The notes under the pieces: model-generated | Databases searched by the model: none | Told to the model about the DNA's origin: nothing | What the model saw: only the letters and a program-made list of their open reading frames with translations | Source: DATARR01 sp034666985 | GTDB lineage: Bacteria > Acidobacteriota > Thermoanaerobaculia > Multivoradales > UBA5704 | Direction: 5' to 3' | NCBI GenBank assembly: GCA_034666985.1 | Contig: JAXDKS010000043.1 | Span: 62,001-126,000 of the forward strand | DNA length: 64,000 nt | Shown: positions 14,601 through 23,535 of the stretch, in pieces | Numbering within the stretch: position 1 is the first letter of the stretch | Layout: each line of letters starts with the position of its first letter | Position numbers and translations under genes: made by a program

Positions 14601-15638
14601 ATGATCCAACCCACGATGCGGAGCTTCGTCCTTTCGGCGTCCGTGTTCCTCCTCCCCCTACTGGCGTCGGCCCAGACGCCGCCGCCCCAGCCGCCGGCGG
14701 GCGGCAAGGCGGATGTCGTCCTCAGCCGGGACCCGGCCGCGGGGCCGAAGTGGGCCCTGGCCATCCACGGCGGGGCGGGGACGATCCCCAAGAACCTGCC
14801 CGAGACGCAGAAGCAGCAGTACCTCAAGTCCCTCACCCGCGCCCTGGAGATCGGCCGCGACGTGCTCAAGGGGGGCGGGACCAGCCTCGACGCGGTCGAG
14901 AAGGTGGTCCGCTTCCTGGAGGATGACCCGCTGTTCAACGCCGGCAAGGGAGCCGTCTACACCCATGAGGGCACGCACGAGCTCGACGCCGCCATCATGG
15001 ACGGCCAGGACCTCTCGTGCGGCTCGGTGGCGGGCTTGAAGACGGTGAAGAATCCCATCACCCTCGCCCGGCTGGTCAAGGAGAAGTCGCCCCACGTCTT
15101 CATGGTGGGAGAGGGGGCCGAGGCCTTCGCCACCCAGATGAAGGTCGAGCGGGTGAAGAACGACTGGTTCGACACTCCTTTCCGCTACCAGCAGCTTCAA
15201 GAGGCGCTCAAAGAGGAGCGGGAGAAGAAGGACAAGGACACGGTCGGGGCCGTGGCGCTCGACACGCACGGCAACCTGGCCGCCGCCACCTCGACCGGCG
15301 GGCTGACCAACAAGCGCTTCGGACGGCTGGGGGACGTGCCGGTGATCGGCGCCGGCACCTACGCCAACAATCGGACGGCCGCCCTCTCGGCGACCGGCAT
15401 CGGCGAGGAGTTCATCAAGCACACGGTTACCCACGACATCTCGGCGCTGATCGAGTACGGCGGCCTGACGCTGCAGCAGGCGGCGGACCGGGTGATCCAC
15501 CAGAAGCTCAAGCCGGGGGACGGCGGCGTGATCGGCGTCGGCCGGGATGGCTCCATCGCCCTGGTCTTCAACTCCGAGGGGATGTATCGGGGAGCCGCCG
15601 ACTCGGGCGGCCGGTTCGAGGTGAAGATCTGGGAGTAG
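14601..15638 (+). CDS. iaaA: exported isoaspartyl peptidase / L-asparaginase (Ntn-hydrolase)
   Basis: A 345-aa plant-type asparaginase precursor. An N-terminal signal peptide (MRSFVLSASVFLLPLLASAQ) precedes the alpha-subunit signature WALAIHGGAGTIPKNLPE; the autocleavage nucleophile is Thr at about residue 214 in KDKDTVGAVALD, followed by TSTGGLTNK and GAGTYANN. These enzymes mature by self-cleavage and hydrolyse beta-aspartyl dipeptides or asparagine. Nearby tandem isoaspartyl methyltransferases suggest an isoaspartate-handling cluster. A start at ATG 14616 is possible and would still keep the signal peptide. Confidence 0.9.
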   Translation: MIQPTMRSFVLSASVFLLPLLASAQTPPPQPPAGGKADVVLSRDPAAGPKWALAIHGGAGTIPKNLPETQKQQYLKSLTRALEIGRDVLKGGGTSLDAVEKVVRFLEDDPLFNAGKGAVYTHEGTHELDAAIMDGQDLSCGSVAGLKTVKNPITLARLVKEKSPHVFMVGEGAEAFATQMKVERVKNDWFDTPFRYQQLQEALKEEREKKDKDTVGAVALDTHGNLAAATSTGGLTNKRFGRLGDVPVIGAGTYANNRTAALSATGIGEEFIKHTVTHDISALIEYGGLTLQQAADRVIHQKLKPGDGGVIGVGRDGSIALVFNSEGMYRGAADSGGRFEVKIWE

Positions 15639-15651
15639 AGCCCGACCGGGG

Positions 15652-16989
15652 TCAATCCAAAGCGAAGCGCAGGCCGCCGACGTCCGCCACCGCCAGCATG
15701 GGCGCGGTGGTGGCGCGGAAGAGGCCGGCGCCGGTAGCGATGGGGACGAGGTCCGAGCCCACGGCCAGCACCCGGGAGAGCACGCTCCTGAGGTCGTCTT
15801 CCCAGACCAGGTCGGGGAGCGCCCGGCCGAGCGTGCCGCCGTCGATCTGGCGCACGCCGCGGGCCACGGCGCGGAAGCGCAGGGCCTGGGGATCGTAGGC
15901 CTCCAGCGGATCGAGGGCCGCCACCCAGATCCCGCCGCTCGCGGCACGGAGCAACTCCTCCTCGGCGGCCTCGCCGGGCAGCAGGAAGAGGTGGGCGGCC
16001 ACGGCTTCGTCCGGGGCCACGCGCTGCGAGGTGGGGGGGCGGTCGAGGGCGCGGGAGAGGCGGTCGTCGATCGCCGGGGTCACTGCGACGCCGCCGGTCA
16101 CCAGGTCGAGCGGGCGGGCGGCGGCGCCCAGCAGATCGAAGGGGAAGGGAAGGCCGCGCGGGTCAGTGGGATCGTCCCGCAGGTTGACGGCGGGGTGGAA
16201 CACCGGCTGGCCGAGGCTTTCGCGGAGGAAGGAGACGCCGGAGTGGAACGATTCGGAGGTGAAGGCCTGCCGGTTGAGCAGCTCGAGCAGAGCGGCGGTG
16301 GCCTCCTGAGACAGCACCAGGGGGGCCGGGCCGTCAGGCGGCCGCACCACCTCGGGCGGTCCGCCGCGCCGGCGCGCGCGCTCGAAGACTCCTTGGGGAT
16401 CGAGACCGGCCAGCGAGCGGGAGGCCGCCGCGGCGCGGCCGGCGCCGGGCTGGCGGCCGCAGACCACCTCGATCCAGCCGGAGGTGACGTCGGCGGCGCG
16501 GCGCAGGCCGCGGCTGCTGGCCACGGCGATGCGTCCCTCGGACCAGCCGATGCGGGCCGTCTCCCCCTTGACCGCCAGGCGCTGGAGCATGTCGTGGGCC
16601 CGGGCCGGCGTCATGCGGGCGAGCTCCGGGTCGGACAGCCCGGCGATGTCCGCCGCGGCCACCGCGGCGTCGCCGCCGGGGATGGTCAGCAGATCGGGGC
16701 TCGGAGGCGCCAGGCGGGCCTGGGCCATGGCCTCCCGCAGGGCGTTCTCCAGGTCCGACGGCGTCGAGACGCTGGTGCGGTGCATGCCCGTGCGGCCCGA
16801 CTCGCGAACGCGGAAGAGCACCGTCCGCTCGTGGAGCTCGTAAGTGTCGCGCCGGCGCTTGCCGTTGCTCTCCTGGCCGCGGCGCACCTCCAGCCAGGAG
16901 ATCTCCGTCAGGTCGGCCGGCGAGGCCGCCACCAGGCGCTCGAGCCGCGACACGATCTGGTCGAGGGGTACGGGGCCATCGGGGAACAC
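15652..16989 (-). CDS. TldD/PmbA-family metallopeptidase-like protein
   Basis: About 445 aa with the TldD/PmbA layout: an N-terminal helical/beta domain, then a C-terminal region with FHSGVSFLRESLGQPVFHPAVNL and a closing beta domain (VPIATGAGLFRATTAPMLAV). The HExxxH zinc motif of TldD is not visible, so it is closer to a PmbA-type partner. TldD/PmbA heterodimers process modified peptides and control toxins; no partner gene is in the window. GTG 16989 lies 7 nt from a TAGACT box; ATG 17028 is an alternative start. The 3' end nearly touches the convergent iaaA. Confidence 0.7.
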   Translation of the reverse strand: MFPDGPVPLDQIVSRLERLVAASPADLTEISWLEVRRGQESNGKRRRDTYELHERTVLFRVRESGRTGMHRTSVSTPSDLENALREAMAQARLAPPSPDLLTIPGGDAAVAAADIAGLSDPELARMTPARAHDMLQRLAVKGETARIGWSEGRIAVASSRGLRRAADVTSGWIEVVCGRQPGAGRAAAASRSLAGLDPQGVFERARRRGGPPEVVRPPDGPAPLVLSQEATAALLELLNRQAFTSESFHSGVSFLRESLGQPVFHPAVNLRDDPTDPRGLPFPFDLLGAAARPLDLVTGGVAVTPAIDDRLSRALDRPPTSQRVAPDEAVAAHLFLLPGEAAEEELLRAASGGIWVAALDPLEAYDPQALRFRAVARGVRQIDGGTLGRALPDLVWEDDLRSVLSRVLAVGSDLVPIATGAGLFRATTAPMLAVADVGGLRFALD

Positions 16990-17045
16990 GGGCGGGAGTC
17001 TACATCGGTGGGCGTCAAAATGCAGCATTTACAAGGATTTCCAAG

Positions 17046-17060
17046 TGGCTTGCTCTTTGC
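17046..17060 (+). promoter_or_regulatory. sigma-54-like (-24/-12) promoter upstream of the amidohydrolase
   Basis: TGGCTTGCTCTTTGC keeps GG-N10-GC and matches 9 of 11 fixed consensus positions. Transcription would begin near 17072, leaving room for the GGAGAGGA site before ATG 17109. Confidence 0.5.
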
Positions 17061-17108
17061 ACCCCCTGGCTTCGGCCCGGGGCTGTGCGGAACCCGGAGA
17101 GGAACGAG

Positions 17109-18812
17109 ATGATCCAGAGGTTTACGCCTGTTTTGACCTTCTTGATGCTGGGCGCGGCGGCGTTCGCCGTGGCGCGACCCTCCCTTGCAGAGGACGGTGC
17201 CGACCTCATCCTGAGGCATGGGGTGTTCTATCCGGTGGAGCCCCCGGCCCGGGTGGAGGGGAGCCTCGCCGTGCGCGGCGGACGGATCGTCTACCTCGGT
17301 CCCGACGCCGGCGCGGACCCGTTGCGCGGACCCAAGACCCGGGTGATCGACCTCGCGGGCCGCGCAGTGACCCCGGGGCTGATCGACGCCCACTCCCATC
17401 TCGGCAGCCTGGGCGAGACCCTGCAGCAGGTGGACCTGACGGGAGCCGCCACCTTCGACGAGGTGGTGCGGCGGGTGCGCGAGGCGGCGGGCCGGGCGCC
17501 GGCAGGGTCCTGGATCCGCGGCTGGGGGTGGGACCAGAACCGCTGGCCCGAGAAGCAATTCCCCACTCACGAGGCGTTGTCGGCGGCGGTGCCGGATCAT
17601 CCGGTGTGGCTCGACCGGGTGGACGGTCACGCGGCCCTGGTCAACGCCCGCGCCATGGCGGTCCTGAAGCTCGACGCGAGCACCAAGGATCCGGCGGGCG
17701 GCCGCTTCCTGCGCGACGCTCAGGGGCGACCCACGGGGGTGATGATCGACAACGCCAAGGGCGAGATGGAAGGCCGGCTACCCGATCGCTCCATGGAGGA
17801 GCGCCAGCGGGGCCTGCGCCTCGCCGCCCGCCACTGTGTGGAGCGGGGCCTGACGACGGTGACGGACATGGGGATCGGCGACGCCGAATACCGAGCCTAT
17901 GACGCCCTGCGCCGGGCCGGCGAGCTCCCCCTGCGAGCGGCCGTGTTCCTCGGCGATAACCAGGATCTCCTCGCCCGCTGGTTCCAGCGCGGTCCGGAGA
18001 TCGACCCTGACGCGCGGCTCACCGTGCGCGGCGTCAAGCTCTACATCGACGGCGCCCTGGGCAGCCGCGGCGCGGCCCTCATCGAGCCCTACAGCGACGA
18101 TCCCAACAACCTCGGGCTGCTGGTGTCGACGGGTCCCCACCTCGAGGACGTCTCCCGCCGCGCCCTGGCCGCCGGCTTCCAGGTGGCGGTCCACGCCATC
18201 GGCGACCGCGGCGGCCTGGTGGCCATCGACGCCATGGAGAGGGCCCTGGGCGGTCCGAAGCCGGAGGCGCGCTTCCGTCTGGAGCACTCGCAGGTGCTGC
18301 GGGTGCAGGACATCCAGCGCATGGCCCGGCTGGGGATCATCGCCTCCATGCAGCCCACCCATGCCACCTCCGACATGCCCTGGGCGGGCGACCGCGTGGG
18401 CCAGGCGCGGCTGGCCGGGGCCTACGCCTGGCGCAAGGTGCTCGCCGCCGGCGGCCGGCTGGCCCTGGGGAGCGACTTCCCGGTGGAGTCCGACGACCCG
18501 CGCCTGGGTCTCTATGCCGCCGTGACCCGCCAGGACCTCCAAGGCAATCCGCCGGGCGGCTGGCTGCCGGGCGAGCGGCTGACCCGCGAGGAGGCGCTGC
18601 GGGGCTTCACCCTGGACGCCGCTTGGTCCCTGTTCCTCGATCAGGAGGTGGGATCGCTCGCGGTGGGCAAGCGGGCGGACCTGGTGGTCTTCGCCCGCGA
18701 TCCCATGACCGTGCCGGAGGCGGAGATCCCGAAGGCGGCGATCGACTACACCGTGGTGGACGGCCGGGTGGTGTTTGACAGGGGGAACGGCGAAAGGGGG
18801 AGCGGCCGGTGA
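17109..18812 (+). CDS. exported amidohydrolase (YtcJ-like)
   Basis: A 567-aa amidohydrolase-superfamily protein with a signal peptide (LTFLMLGAAAFAVARPSLA), the metal-binding motif GLIDAHSHLGS, a Y-t-c-J-like region (RGWGWDQNRWPEKQFPTHEA), the HAIGDRGG metal His, the HSQVL His, and the C-terminal SDFPVES Asp. YtcJ-like enzymes are broad metal-dependent hydrolases with uncertain natural substrates. The start is supported by GGAGAGGA; an earlier ATG lacks one. Its stop overlaps the GTG of the first pcm gene, so they are translationally coupled. Confidence 0.85.
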   Translation: MIQRFTPVLTFLMLGAAAFAVARPSLAEDGADLILRHGVFYPVEPPARVEGSLAVRGGRIVYLGPDAGADPLRGPKTRVIDLAGRAVTPGLIDAHSHLGSLGETLQQVDLTGAATFDEVVRRVREAAGRAPAGSWIRGWGWDQNRWPEKQFPTHEALSAAVPDHPVWLDRVDGHAALVNARAMAVLKLDASTKDPAGGRFLRDAQGRPTGVMIDNAKGEMEGRLPDRSMEERQRGLRLAARHCVERGLTTVTDMGIGDAEYRAYDALRRAGELPLRAAVFLGDNQDLLARWFQRGPEIDPDARLTVRGVKLYIDGALGSRGAALIEPYSDDPNNLGLLVSTGPHLEDVSRRALAAGFQVAVHAIGDRGGLVAIDAMERALGGPKPEARFRLEHSQVLRVQDIQRMARLGIIASMQPTHATSDMPWAGDRVGQARLAGAYAWRKVLAAGGRLALGSDFPVESDDPRLGLYAAVTRQDLQGNPPGGWLPGERLTREEALRGFTLDAAWSLFLDQEVGSLAVGKRADLVVFARDPMTVPEAEIPKAAIDYTVVDGRVVFDRGNGERGSGR

Positions 18813-19555
18813 GATCGCGCGCCCTCCGGGGCGGCTGGATCAGCATCCCGCGGAGCCTCGCACTGGGGCTCGCGGTGGCGCTGTCGCTCGCCGGCCCGGC
18901 CCGGGCGGGGGACAACCTCGACGCGCTGCGCCACACCATGGTGGAGCAGCAGGTGAAGCAGCGGGGGATCACCCGGCCCGACGTGCTGTCGGCCATGGAG
19001 CAGGTGCAGCGCCACCTGTTCGTGCCGGACTCGCTGCGCGTCGAGGCCTACAGCGACCAGCCGCTGGTGCTGGGCCCGGGGCGCACGGTCTACCAGCCCT
19101 ACGTGGTGGCTCTGATGACCTCGCTGCTCGACCTCAAGCGGGGCGACAAGGTGCTGGAGATCGGCACCGGCTCGGGCTACCACGCCGCCGTGCTCTCGCG
19201 CATCGCCCGCGAGGTCTACTCGGTCGAGATCGACCAGCCGGTCGCCAGCCAGGCGAGCAAGCGCCTCTCCGTGCTGGGCTACCACAACGTCGAGATCCGG
19301 GTGGGGGACGGCTACCAGGGCTGGCCTGAGAAAGCGCCGTTCGACGCTATTCTGCTGTCGGCGGCGCCGCCCAGCATCCCCAAGGTGCTCATCGACCAGC
19401 TCCGGGTAGGGGGGAAGATGGTGGCGCCGGTGGGCGGCGGCTTCTTTCAGGACCTGCTGGTGATCACCAAGGCGAAGGACGGCATCGAGAAGCGGACCAT
19501 CATCCCGGTCCGTCTGTCGCCGATGAAGGGGAAGGTGCAGGATGGCCACCGCTAG
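18809..19555 (+). CDS. pcm: protein-L-isoaspartate O-methyltransferase, exported copy 1
   Basis: 248 aa. The SAM-binding motif VLEIGTGSGYHAAVLSRIA, the family hallmark HLFVPDSLR and post-I motif VYSVEID are intact. The enzyme normally methylates isoaspartyl residues to start their repair. An N-terminal signal-like segment (LALGLAVALSLAGPARA) predicts export, which is unexpected for a SAM enzyme. The GTG start overlaps the amidohydrolase stop by 4 nt. A second pcm gene overlaps its 3' end. Confidence 0.88.
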   Translation: MRSRALRGGWISIPRSLALGLAVALSLAGPARAGDNLDALRHTMVEQQVKQRGITRPDVLSAMEQVQRHLFVPDSLRVEAYSDQPLVLGPGRTVYQPYVVALMTSLLDLKRGDKVLEIGTGSGYHAAVLSRIAREVYSVEIDQPVASQASKRLSVLGYHNVEIRVGDGYQGWPEKAPFDAILLSAAPPSIPKVLIDQLRVGGKMVAPVGGGFFQDLLVITKAKDGIEKRTIIPVRLSPMKGKVQDGHR

Positions 19556-20279
19556 GCGGCTCGCCTTCACGGTGTTCCTGGCGCTGACGCTGCTGCTGCC
19601 GGCGGGCGCCCCCGCGGCACCGCCCGACCCGCAGGGGGACGCGCTGGCGGTGGCGCGCGGGCGGATGGTCGAGGAGATCCGGGCCCGCGGCGTCACCGAC
19701 CCCGAGGTGCTCGCCGCGGTCGAAGCCGTGCCCCGCCACCTCTTCGTCCCCGAGGGCGAGCGGCGCGAGGCCTACGAGGACCACCCCCTGCCCATCGGCG
19801 GCGGCCAGACCATCTCCCAGCCCTACATGGTGGCCCTCATGACCTCGCTGCTGGGCGTCCACCCCGGCCAACGGGTGCTCGAGGTGGGCACGGGCTCCGG
19901 CTACCAGGCGGCGGTCCTCTCGCGCCTGGTGGGGGAGGTGTATTCGATCGAGATCCTCGCTCCGCTGGGGCGGCGGGCGCAATCCACTCTGGCGGAGCTC
20001 GGCTACCGCAACGTCCACCTCCGTATCGGCGACGGCTACAAGGGGTGGCCGGACGCCGCCCCCTTCGACGGCATCATCGTCACGGCGGCGCCGCCGCGCA
20101 TCCCCGAGCCGCTCCTCGCCCAGCTCAAGACCGGCGGCAAGATGGTCATCCCCGTGGGCGATACCCTCCAGGACCTCCTCGTCCTCACCAAACGGGCCGA
20201 CGGCGGCGTCGACACGGCCAAGGTGATGCCGGTGCTCTTCGTGCCGATGACGGGCGAGGCGCAGAAGCGCCAGAAATAG
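19542..20279 (+). CDS. pcm: protein-L-isoaspartate O-methyltransferase, exported copy 2
   Basis: 245 aa with the same architecture as the preceding gene: signal-like N-terminus (LAFTVFLALTLLLPAGAPA), RHLFVPEGERREAYEDHPLP, VLEVGTGSGYQAAVLSRLV and VPVGDTLQDLLVLTK. The two proteins are clearly paralogous but diverged, pointing to an old tandem duplication. It overlaps copy 1 by 14 nt, and both have complete SAM motifs, so both may be active. Confidence 0.88.
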   Translation: MATARRLAFTVFLALTLLLPAGAPAAPPDPQGDALAVARGRMVEEIRARGVTDPEVLAAVEAVPRHLFVPEGERREAYEDHPLPIGGGQTISQPYMVALMTSLLGVHPGQRVLEVGTGSGYQAAVLSRLVGEVYSIEILAPLGRRAQSTLAELGYRNVHLRIGDGYKGWPDAAPFDGIIVTAAPPRIPEPLLAQLKTGGKMVIPVGDTLQDLLVLTKRADGGVDTAKVMPVLFVPMTGEAQKRQK

Positions 20280-20287
20280 GTCCGCAT

Positions 20288-20316
20288 TTGACGCCCCGGC
20301 GGGGGGCACGTACGCT
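20288..20316 (+). promoter_or_regulatory. sigma-70-type promoter of the RDD-SpoIIM-MoxR-DUF58 operon
   Basis: TTGACG (20288-20293), a 17-bp spacer and TACGCT (20311-20316) precede the GTG at 20344, with CAGGAG between. Confidence 0.55.
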
Positions 20317-20343
20317 TGGGGCTCGCGGAACAGGAGTGGGCGA

Positions 20344-21039
20344 GTGTCCGAGATACGGCGTGAGAGCATTCTGGGACTGGACAACATCCGTCTCGACCTG
20401 CCGGTGGCGGGCCTGGGGAGCCGTTCGCTCGCGGCGTTCGTCGACTATCTCGGCCTCGCGGTCGCATTCTTTGCCTGGATCCTGGGCGCCCTCTTCCTGG
20501 GGGCGGTGGTGGGGTCGCAGTGGACCCCCGTCCTCGTGGTGGCGGGGCTCTTCCTTCTCGACTGGGGCTACTTCGCCCTGCAGGAGATCGCGACCGGCGG
20601 CCGCACCCTGGGCAAGCGCCTGCTGAAGCTGCGGGTGGTCACGGCCGAAGGCGGGACGCCCGGGGCCGGCCCGCTGCTCATCCGCAATCTGGTGCGCTCC
20701 CTGGACTTCTTCTTCGGCCCCCTGCTGATGGCCGTCGATCCCCTCTCGCGGCGGCTGGGCGACCGGCTGGCCGGCACGCTGGTGGTGCACGAGCGCGAGC
20801 GGGAGACGGCGCCCGTCCTCGGGCGGGTGCCGACCGGCTGGGGAGCGCGGGAGCTGGCGGTCGTGGAGTCCTTCCTGGCCCGCGCCCGCACCCTGGGCGA
20901 CGCGGCCCTGGCGCGGGAGATGGCGGAGCGCATCCTCGAGCGCATCCGGCGCGATGCTCCGGAGCTGCTGGCCGGCCTCGACCTGGCCGCCGATCCCGTG
21001 GCCGCTCTCCGCCAAGCCCTGCAGGCGGAGGAGGGATAA
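20344..21039 (+). CDS. RDD-family membrane protein
   Basis: A 231-aa protein with the RDD signature (GSRSLAAFVDYLGLAV near residue 22 and LGDRLAGTLVVHERE near 140), three hydrophobic segments in the first 130 residues, and a cytoplasmic helical tail. RDD proteins are poorly understood; some are ion antiporters. The GTG start follows CAGGAG. It heads a seven-gene operon with closely spaced or overlapping genes ending at the DUF58 protein. Confidence 0.85.
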   Translation: MSEIRRESILGLDNIRLDLPVAGLGSRSLAAFVDYLGLAVAFFAWILGALFLGAVVGSQWTPVLVVAGLFLLDWGYFALQEIATGGRTLGKRLLKLRVVTAEGGTPGAGPLLIRNLVRSLDFFFGPLLMAVDPLSRRLGDRLAGTLVVHERERETAPVLGRVPTGWGARELAVVESFLARARTLGDAALAREMAERILERIRRDAPELLAGLDLAADPVAALRQALQAEEG

Positions 21040-21044
21040 CGGAG

Positions 21045-22013
21045 ATGGACTACGCCCGCTTCGTGCGCCTGCGCCGGCCGGTGTGGGAGGCCTTCGAGGC
21101 CCAGCTCGCCGCCACCCGCCGCGGCCTGCGGGGTGCCGGTTATGGCACCCTGGAGGACATGGCCCTGCGCTATCGCCAGGTGCTCCATGACTACGCGCTG
21201 GCCGCCGCCCGCTTCCCCGGCACGACTGCCGCCCGCCGGCTGCAGTCGCTGGCCCTCGAAGGCACCCGCCGGCTCACGGGCGAGGGGCGGCGGGGGGCGG
21301 CCGGGGGCCTGCAGACCTTCTTCCGCCGCACCTTCCCCAGCGCCTTCCAGCGCCAGCTCGGCCTGCTGGGGATCGCGGTAGCCCTCTTCTTCTTTTCCGC
21401 CTTCTGGGGGCTGACGGTGGCGGTGCTGCGACCGGCCCTGGGGGTCACCTTCCTGGGCCCCGAGGCCGTGCGCGGGCTGGAGGAGGGAAGGCTGTGGACC
21501 GAATCCCTGGTCACCACGGTGCCGCCCTCGTTCTCCTCGTCGAGGATCGCCACCAACAACATCTCGGTGGCCCTGAGCGCGTGGACCGGCGGCGTGCTGG
21601 CGGGGCTCGTGCCGCTCTACGTCGTCCTGCTCAACGGCCTGATGCTGGGGGCGATCGTGGGGGTGACCTTGCACTACTCCATGGCGGGCGATCTGCTGGT
21701 GTTCGTCTCTGCCCATGGTTTCCTGGAGCTGACGCTCATCCTGGTCTCCGCCGCGGCAGGCCTTTCGATCGGCCGGGCGCTGGTGGCCGCGGACGACCTT
21801 CCCCGGGCCCTGGCGGTGCGGGAGGCGGCTCTGGGGTCGCTCGCCGTGCTGCTCGGCTGCGTGCCGTGGTTCGTCATCCTCGCCCTGGTGGAGGTCTTCG
21901 TCTCCCCCTCGCCGGAGGTGCCCGCCGGCGTCAAGCTCACTCTGGGCCTCGCGCTGGAGGGGGCGTTCCTCGCCCTGGCGCTGCGCCCCGTCCCGCTGGA
22001 GGCCATGCCATGA
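21045..22013 (+). CDS. stage II sporulation protein M-like membrane protein
   Basis: 322 aa. A soluble N-terminal helical region (about 120 residues) is followed by several membrane segments including FFFSAFWGLTVAVL, NISVALSAWTGGVLAG and SAHGFLELTLILVSAAAGLS, the typical SpoIIM/DUF95 core. In non-sporulating bacteria this family accompanies RDD, MoxR and DUF58 genes in envelope-related operons. It is 5 bp after the RDD gene and overlaps the next gene by an ATGA. Confidence 0.85.
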   Translation: MDYARFVRLRRPVWEAFEAQLAATRRGLRGAGYGTLEDMALRYRQVLHDYALAAARFPGTTAARRLQSLALEGTRRLTGEGRRGAAGGLQTFFRRTFPSAFQRQLGLLGIAVALFFFSAFWGLTVAVLRPALGVTFLGPEAVRGLEEGRLWTESLVTTVPPSFSSSRIATNNISVALSAWTGGVLAGLVPLYVVLLNGLMLGAIVGVTLHYSMAGDLLVFVSAHGFLELTLILVSAAAGLSIGRALVAADDLPRALAVREAALGSLAVLLGCVPWFVILALVEVFVSPSPEVPAGVKLTLGLALEGAFLALALRPVPLEAMP

Positions 22014-22927
22014 CCGATCCGAACGCACCTCCCCGCGGCCCCATGCCGCTCACGACTCTCCTCGACGAGGCATTGCGTCAGACGCGGGTCCATTTCCGCT
22101 CCATCTTCCCGGCGGTGGCCCTGCCCGTGGCCCTCCTCACCACGCTCGTCGCCGTGGTCCAGGCCGTCAGCATCAAGGATCTCCTGGGCGGCGGGATGCA
22201 GCAGATGTCGCCGCTGGCGATGTGGAACCCGCTGGTCATCGTGACGGCTCTCCTGCTGACCTTCCTCGCCACGCTGGCCTACGTGGCCGGCCAGATGGCG
22301 GCCCTGGATGCCCTGGCGGGCCGGCCCGTGGACATGAAGCGGGCCTGGGCGTTCGCCGCCCGGCCCGCCGTCTGGGGGACGTGCCTGCTTCTGGGGCTGG
22401 CCGTCATCGCCTCCTTCGTGCTCTGTATCCTGCCGGTGCTCTACGTCGGCCCCCTGCTCTCCTTCGTAGTGCCGGTGATGGCGGCGGAGGGCCGGTTTGG
22501 CCCGGGCGCGCTCTCCCGCAGCGCCGAGTTGGCTCGTTTCAACCCTTCGCGGCAACTGGGGGAGCACCCGATCGTCAAGATCCTCCTGCTGATGCTGGTG
22601 ACGACCCTCATCAGCTACATGGCGGGGCTGGTGGTGGCGCTGCCGTTCCAGATTCCCATGTTCATCGACCTGTTCCGCAAGGCGATGTCGGGGCAGGAGG
22701 ACGTGACGGGCGTCATGGCCCGCTGGATCTGGCTCCAGGTCCCGGCTCAGTTCCTCTCCGCCCTGGCGCGGATGGCCATCTACATCTACTCCGCCTTCGG
22801 CATCGCGCTGCTCTTCTCCGACGTCCGCGGACGCAAGGAGGGGATCGATCTGCGGCCGGAGATCGACGCCCTGTTCCCGGCGCCGGCGGCGCCTCCGATA
22901 CCCCCTTCGGGAGAGCCCTGGCCCTGA
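22010..22927 (+). CDS. multi-pass membrane protein of the MoxR/DUF58 operon
   Basis: 305 aa with about six hydrophobic segments (for example FPAVALPVALLTTLVAVVQA, LVIVTALLLTFLATLAYVAG, LLLGLAVIASFVLCILPVLY) and a Pro-rich C-terminus. It resembles the generic integral membrane proteins that sit between SpoIIM and DUF4129 genes in these operons; no specific name can be given. Start and stop overlaps (ATGA upstream; TGA within the CTGATC of the next frame) indicate translational coupling on both sides. Confidence 0.75.
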   Translation: MTDPNAPPRGPMPLTTLLDEALRQTRVHFRSIFPAVALPVALLTTLVAVVQAVSIKDLLGGGMQQMSPLAMWNPLVIVTALLLTFLATLAYVAGQMAALDALAGRPVDMKRAWAFAARPAVWGTCLLLGLAVIASFVLCILPVLYVGPLLSFVVPVMAAEGRFGPGALSRSAELARFNPSRQLGEHPIVKILLLMLVTTLISYMAGLVVALPFQIPMFIDLFRKAMSGQEDVTGVMARWIWLQVPAQFLSALARMAIYIYSAFGIALLFSDVRGRKEGIDLRPEIDALFPAPAAPPIPPSGEPWP

Positions 22928-22944
22928 TCCTCACCGAGCGGATC

Positions 22945-23535
22945 GTGCCCGCGGACCGCGCCCTGCTGGAGAGGGTGCTGGCGTCGACCGGCGTCGAGCG
23001 CACGCCGGTGCCGCCGGAGAGCTCCTATTTCGGCGAGTTGGGCCGCGCTGCTCGCGAGACCCTGATGCAGGCGATCCGGCGCGGAGCCGAAATGCTGCAT
23101 CTGCCGCGCAAGGTGATGATCGCCGCCGCCTTCCTGGCCGCGGCCGTGGCTCTCCTCCTGATCGCTCGGGCTTTATTGCCGCGGCTCCGCCGCCGTCGCC
23201 GGCCCGTGCCGGTGGGAGAGCTGACCCTGGTGACGGCACCTGCCGCCGCGCACGCCGCGGACACCGCCACCGGCTGGCGGGCCGAGCTCGAGCGCCGCCT
23301 GGCCGCGGGGCAGACGGCCGAGGCCCTGGAGGCGGCCTGGTGGTGGCTGGCCCGCTCGCTCGTGGGCAGCCAGGCCGAGCCCGACTGGACCAGCCGGGAC
23401 CTGGTGTCCCGCGCTCGCCGGCCGGACCTCGTCGCGCTGATCCGCCGGCTCGACGCCTTCATCTACGGGCCGCTCCGGCCCATCCCCGACGACGTGCGGC
23501 GGCTGGTGGCCCGGCTGGAGGAGGCCCTGTCGTGA
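22945..23535 (+). CDS. DUF4129-domain membrane protein
   Basis: About 196 aa with one central membrane helix (VMIAAAFLAAAVALLLIARALL) and a C-terminal DUF4129-like segment (ALEAAWWWLARSLVG, then FIYGPLRPIPDDVRRLVARL). DUF4129 proteins accompany MoxR/DUF58 systems and often transglutaminase-like proteins. No ATG exists near the expected N-terminus: GTG 22945 is the first standard start, but the frame is open back to a CTG at 22924 whose CTGA overlaps the previous stop, matching the NTGA coupling used elsewhere in the operon. Confidence 0.7.
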   Translation: MPADRALLERVLASTGVERTPVPPESSYFGELGRAARETLMQAIRRGAEMLHLPRKVMIAAAFLAAAVALLLIARALLPRLRRRRRPVPVGELTLVTAPAAAHAADTATGWRAELERRLAAGQTAEALEAAWWWLARSLVGSQAEPDWTSRDLVSRARRPDLVALIRRLDAFIYGPLRPIPDDVRRLVARLEEALS

